This document shows, piece by piece, positions 60,992 through 64,000 of a stretch of 64,000 nt of DNA (its first letter is position 1; each line of letters opens with the position of its first letter). Made by a program: the position numbers and the translations under genes. The notes under the pieces were generated by a model. That model ran no database searches. It was given only the letters and a program-made list of their open reading frames with translations, and had not been told where the DNA came from. This stretch comes from Bosea sp. 29B (GTDB lineage Bacteria > Pseudomonadota > Alphaproteobacteria > Rhizobiales > Beijerinckiaceae): contig NZ_LR733817.1 in the NCBI RefSeq assembly GCF_902506165.1, positions 4,989,625-5,053,624 on the forward strand, written 5' to 3'.

Positions 60992-63247
60992 TCAGCCCCG
61001 GCTCCGCCCTGTGATCTCGATGATGTGTTCGGCCATGGTCCGCGATCCGGCTTCGGAGAAGGCGCCTTCATGGCCTTCGCCGTCGACCGAGACGCAGGGT
61101 GTGCCCGGCACGAGATGGCCGGCCCAGCCCAGCGTCGCATCCGGCGGCCAGCCGGCCGGGATTGCGCCGCTCCGGAAGACCAGGACACGCCCGTCATAGT
61201 TCGGCAACGCATAGCGCTGGACCAGCGCCTCGAGCTCGTCGGTCGTCCGCCAGAAATCGGCCTCGTCGGCGGCTTCCTCGGCCGGGCGCCAGAAGATCAG
61301 GCGCTTCGCCTGCCTGACGGCGGCGGTCGATTGCAGCCAGAACGACATCCGCGTCACGAAGCTGCGTGGCCCGCCCTGCCAGAAGCGCCGGGCGAAGCGG
61401 CCCGCGCGCTTCAAGCGGAACCACAGGCGCGCGCCATAGGGCTGCCGCAGGAAGTAGCCGGGCGCCCAGCAGTCGATCAGCATCACCAGATCGACCTGCC
61501 TGCCGCTCGCTACCAGCTGCTTTGCGACCTCCACGGTGATCACGCCGGAGCGGCAGAAGCCTGCGAGCCGATATCGGCCGTCCGGCTCCGTCGCGATGAT
61601 CGCCTCGCAATAGGCCGCGGCGAGTTGTTCGATCGAGCTCGGCGCTGCGCCGTTCACTAGCGGGTCTAGCAATTGCAGCGCGGCGAAAGGCTGGTCGGGG
61701 CCGAGTTCCTGCGCCAGCGGCCGATACAGGCGCAGATTATGGGCGGTGTGGTTGAGCGCGAACAAGGTCGGCTGCGTGCCGCCTTTTTGCAGCCACGTCC
61801 GGCGCAGGCCCGTCACGTCGATCACCGGCGGCAATGCCGGCGTCGCCGGCAGCCAGAGCGGCGATGCGATCGGCAGGGAGGTCGGTGCCGGGCGCGGCAG
61901 ATGTGCGGCCGGATTGGCGGCGAGCGTCTCCGCCAGGCTCTCGAACTGCGCCACCAGCTCGCTTGCGGTCGCCTCGTCATAGAGGTCGAGATGATACTCG
62001 CAGGTCAGGCGCCAGCCTTCCTCGCGCTCGACCAGGATGAAGTTCAGGTCGTAGAGCGCGCCCGGCAAAGGCGATGGAATCCCCGACAGCTGGAAGCTGT
62101 CATTGGCGAGCTCGCCGATGAAGGCGCGCTGGACGATGAAGTTGACTGAGATCGGCGGCCGGCCGGTGTCGCGATGGCTTGGCAGCAGTCCCGTGAGCCT
62201 GTCGAACGGCCATTGGTGATGATCGACCGCGTCCTCGAAGGTGTCGCGCGCGGCCTGACAGAGATCGAGAAAGCTCTGCTCGTCGGAAACCTTTGTCCGC
62301 AGCACGAGCGTGTTGACGAACGGGCCGACGATCGCCTCCAGCTCGACATCGTCCCGGTTCGCCATCTGCGTGCTCAGCACGAGGTCGCAGGCGCCGGTGC
62401 GTTGCCGGAGCAAGGTCAGGAGAACGGCGTAAGCGACTGAAAAGAAGGTCGTACCTTCCTTGCGTGCCAGATCGGCGAGGTTCGCGGTCAGGCGGCGGGG
62501 AAGCAGCCGCGACAGCGAGGCGCCGTTTGTGCTCCGCGTCGCCGGCCGTGGACGATCGCCCGGCACCTCGACGGTGGGCAGCTCGGCGAGCTTGCGCTGC
62601 CAATAGGCTTCCTCGCGTGCAAGCGCGCCGCCTTCCATGCTGTCCTGGCTGCCTTCGGCGAAATCGGAATATTGCAGGGGAAGCTCGGAGAGGACCGGCT
62701 CGCGGCCACGGCCGAGCGCCTGATAGGCTGCGACGAAATCCTTGGCGATGAGACCCATCGACCAGCCGTCGCTGACGATGTGGTGGGCGACGACCAGGAT
62801 CACCGCCTCGGCGCGGCTCTTGCGCAGCAGCGTCGCCCGCAGCAGCGGTGCTTCGCCGAGATCGAAGCGCGTGCAGGCTTCGCTCTGAGCAATGCGATCA
62901 GCCTCCCGGGCCCTGTCCGCCTCCGGCAGGCCGGAGAGATCGATCTCCGGCAGCTTGAAAGGAACCTGCTCGGCAATCGCCTGGACGGGCCGGCCATCCT
63001 CCAGCCGGATCGCGGTCCGCAGGGATTCATGGCGATCGAGGATCGCCTGGAACGCATCCTGCGCCAGGGATGCGTCCAGATGACCGCGAATCCGCCATTT
63101 CACGGCGATGTTGAGCGCTGGCGTGCCGGGATCCCTGGCGTCGATCTCCCAATAGCGCTGCTGCGCAGATGAGCACCTGGCCGTCATCACGATGTGCTCT
63201 GGCTCGCGCAATTGCGGCTCCGGCTCGCGGGTGAACTGGTTTGCCAT
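60992..63247 (-). CDS. NRPS condensation - thioesterase protein
   Basis: 751 residues. Condensation domain about 18-455 with the intact HHIVSDG at 155-161 and GPFVNTLVLR. Thioesterase domain about 490-751 with elbow GFCRSG (563-568), where Cys565 replaces the usual Ser, and a catalytic-His candidate at 726 (GEGHEGAF). A C-TE protein without its own carrier is unusual; it must act on the carrier of the preceding protein (stop 6 bp upstream). It condenses an acyl or peptidyl unit and releases the product by hydrolysis, cyclisation or transfer. Confidence 0.85.
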   Translation of the reverse strand: MANQFTREPEPQLREPEHIVMTARCSSAQQRYWEIDARDPGTPALNIAVKWRIRGHLDASLAQDAFQAILDRHESLRTAIRLEDGRPVQAIAEQVPFKLPEIDLSGLPEADRAREADRIAQSEACTRFDLGEAPLLRATLLRKSRAEAVILVVAHHIVSDGWSMGLIAKDFVAAYQALGRGREPVLSELPLQYSDFAEGSQDSMEGGALAREEAYWQRKLAELPTVEVPGDRPRPATRSTNGASLSRLLPRRLTANLADLARKEGTTFFSVAYAVLLTLLRQRTGACDLVLSTQMANRDDVELEAIVGPFVNTLVLRTKVSDEQSFLDLCQAARDTFEDAVDHHQWPFDRLTGLLPSHRDTGRPPISVNFIVQRAFIGELANDSFQLSGIPSPLPGALYDLNFILVEREEGWRLTCEYHLDLYDEATASELVAQFESLAETLAANPAAHLPRPAPTSLPIASPLWLPATPALPPVIDVTGLRRTWLQKGGTQPTLFALNHTAHNLRLYRPLAQELGPDQPFAALQLLDPLVNGAAPSSIEQLAAAYCEAIIATEPDGRYRLAGFCRSGVITVEVAKQLVASGRQVDLVMLIDCWAPGYFLRQPYGARLWFRLKRAGRFARRFWQGGPRSFVTRMSFWLQSTAAVRQAKRLIFWRPAEEAADEADFWRTTDELEALVQRYALPNYDGRVLVFRSGAIPAGWPPDATLGWAGHLVPGTPCVSVDGEGHEGAFSEAGSRTMAEHIIEITGRSRG

Positions 63248-63253
63248 GATCGC

Positions 63254-64000
63254 TCACCCTCTCTCGCGCTGCGAGACGGCGCTTGGCTCGTTCGGCTGCT
63301 GCGCACCGTCGCGCGGGCGTCGCCATGGCCGCTTCCAGAACGTCGCGGCAGGCGCGGTGGCTTCGGCGGCGGGCTCATCGGGAAGCGCGGCTGCGACGGC
63401 GGCGATCGTCCGGTTCCGGAAGAAATCCCGGGCCGCGACCTTGAGGCCTTCGCGGCGGGCACGGCTGGTGATCTGGAAGATGCTGAGGGAATCGGCGCCG
63501 AGGTCGAAGAGGTCGTCGTGGACGTCGATGTCCTCGCGCCGCAGCACCTCGCTCCAGATGCGGATCAGCGTGTCCTCGACAGGGGTCCGCGGCGCAGCTG
63601 CGTCGGCCGTCTTTTCGGCCCTGGGCGCTGTGCTCTGGGCATCCGGCGCCGGCAGCGCGGCGCGATCGAGCTTGCCGCTCTGATTCAGAGGCAAGGCCGG
63701 CAGGCCGACCCAGGCGGTCGGGACCATGTAGTCCGGCAGGTCCTGCGCCAGCGCCGCCCGCAATTCGGCCGGCGGCGGGCTGTCCGCGCTGGTGACGTAG
63801 TAGCAGACCAGGCGCGGCTCGCCCGGCACGTCCTCGCGCAGGATCACGGCCGAGACGATGCCGGCCTTGCGGGCGAGGACGGCCTCGATCTCGCCAGGCT
63901 CGATGCGGAAGCCGCGCAGCTTCACCTGATGGTCGAGCCGCCCGAGATGCACGATACGGCCGTCGGGGAGATATTTGGCACGGTCGCCAGTGCGGTAGGC
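63254..64000 (-). CDS. NRPS adenylation - carrier protein, C-terminal part (start outside window)
   Basis: The visible 248 residues are the end of an adenylation domain (YRTGDRAKYLPDG core near the edge, RIEPGEIE, and Lys in NQSGKLDR as catalytic Lys) and a peptidyl-carrier domain with the pantetheine Ser in DLFDLGADSLSIF. A polar Pro/Arg-rich tail ends the protein. The substrate-binding core lies off the right edge, so the amino acid cannot be predicted. It is transcribed just before the C-TE gene (6 bp gap). Confidence 0.87.
   Translation of the reverse strand, partial: AYRTGDRAKYLPDGRIVHLGRLDHQVKLRGFRIEPGEIEAVLARKAGIVSAVILREDVPGEPRLVCYYVTSADSPPPAELRAALAQDLPDYMVPTAWVGLPALPLNQSGKLDRAALPAPDAQSTAPRAEKTADAAAPRTPVEDTLIRIWSEVLRREDIDVHDDLFDLGADSLSIFQITSRARREGLKVAARDFFRNRTIAAVAAALPDEPAAEATAPAATFWKRPWRRPRDGAQQPNEPSAVSQRERG

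Overview
The window is about two-thirds G+C and comes from an alphaproteobacterium. The AapQMP-type amino-acid transporter, IclR/MarR/GntR-controlled aromatic clusters, two Liv-type ABC systems and gene style fit Hyphomicrobiales, most likely Bosea or a close relative. That assignment is inference from gene content. No rRNA, tRNA, CRISPR array or insertion sequence was seen.

Layout. 0-9.2 kb is mostly housekeeping: the end of an aapQMP operon, a periplasmic glycerophosphodiester phosphodiesterase, a Qnr/MfpA-like pentapeptide-repeat protein, an RsmB-type rRNA methyltransferase and guaA. 9.3-13.7 kb holds a nitrilase, a flavin reductase, an MHS-family transporter and a divergent IclR regulator. 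13.7-25.8 kb is an aromatic-acid cluster: an iac-like (indole-3-acetate catabolism) set of flavin reductase, SDR, IacB-like protein, IacA-like flavin hydroxylase and MarR regulator, then an arylformamidase-like hydrolase, a complete Liv-type ABC transporter with its binding protein, a fumarylacetoacetate-hydrolase-family enzyme, a gentisate-dioxygenase-like bicupin and a GntR regulator.

25.8-46.3 kb is a second catabolic block: a two-subunit indolepyruvate:ferredoxin oxidoreductase, a MarR regulator, a hotdog thioesterase, two acyl-CoA ligases, a metal-dependent cyclase/isatin-hydrolase-like protein, a DUF35-SDR fusion, a thiolase-fold protein, Ohr, an Asp/Glu-racemase-fold protein, an alpha/beta-hydrolase-fold protein, and a second Liv-type transporter with a fused permease-ATPase. 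Four promoters here share a 24-bp AT-rich element (27301, 31824, 34052, 40328), probably the operator of the MarR protein at 31170-31754. Four proteins of this block lack the catalytic residues of their families: thiolase, SDR domain, racemase and alpha/beta hydrolase. I regard this as the most likely place for undescribed chemistry. A working hypothesis is a CoA-dependent aryl/indolyl side-chain pathway ending in a retro-aldol step.

46.4-47.8 kb carries an AAC(3)-like acetyltransferase and two small membrane proteins. 47.9-53.2 kb holds a glycosyltransferase, three LuxR-type regulators (one receiver lacks its phospho-acceptor Asp), a NarX/DegS-type histidine kinase and a Cys-rich MetOD1-like protein. 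A roughly 0.9-kb AT-rich tract follows (53.2-54.1 kb). 54.1-60.3 kb is an exopolysaccharide locus with a glycosyltransferase, a methyltransferase, a fused O-antigen-polymerase/beta-helix protein and a flippase. 60.3-64 kb holds a phosphopantetheinyl transferase and a small NRPS whose thioesterase has a Cys in the nucleophile position; it runs off the right edge.
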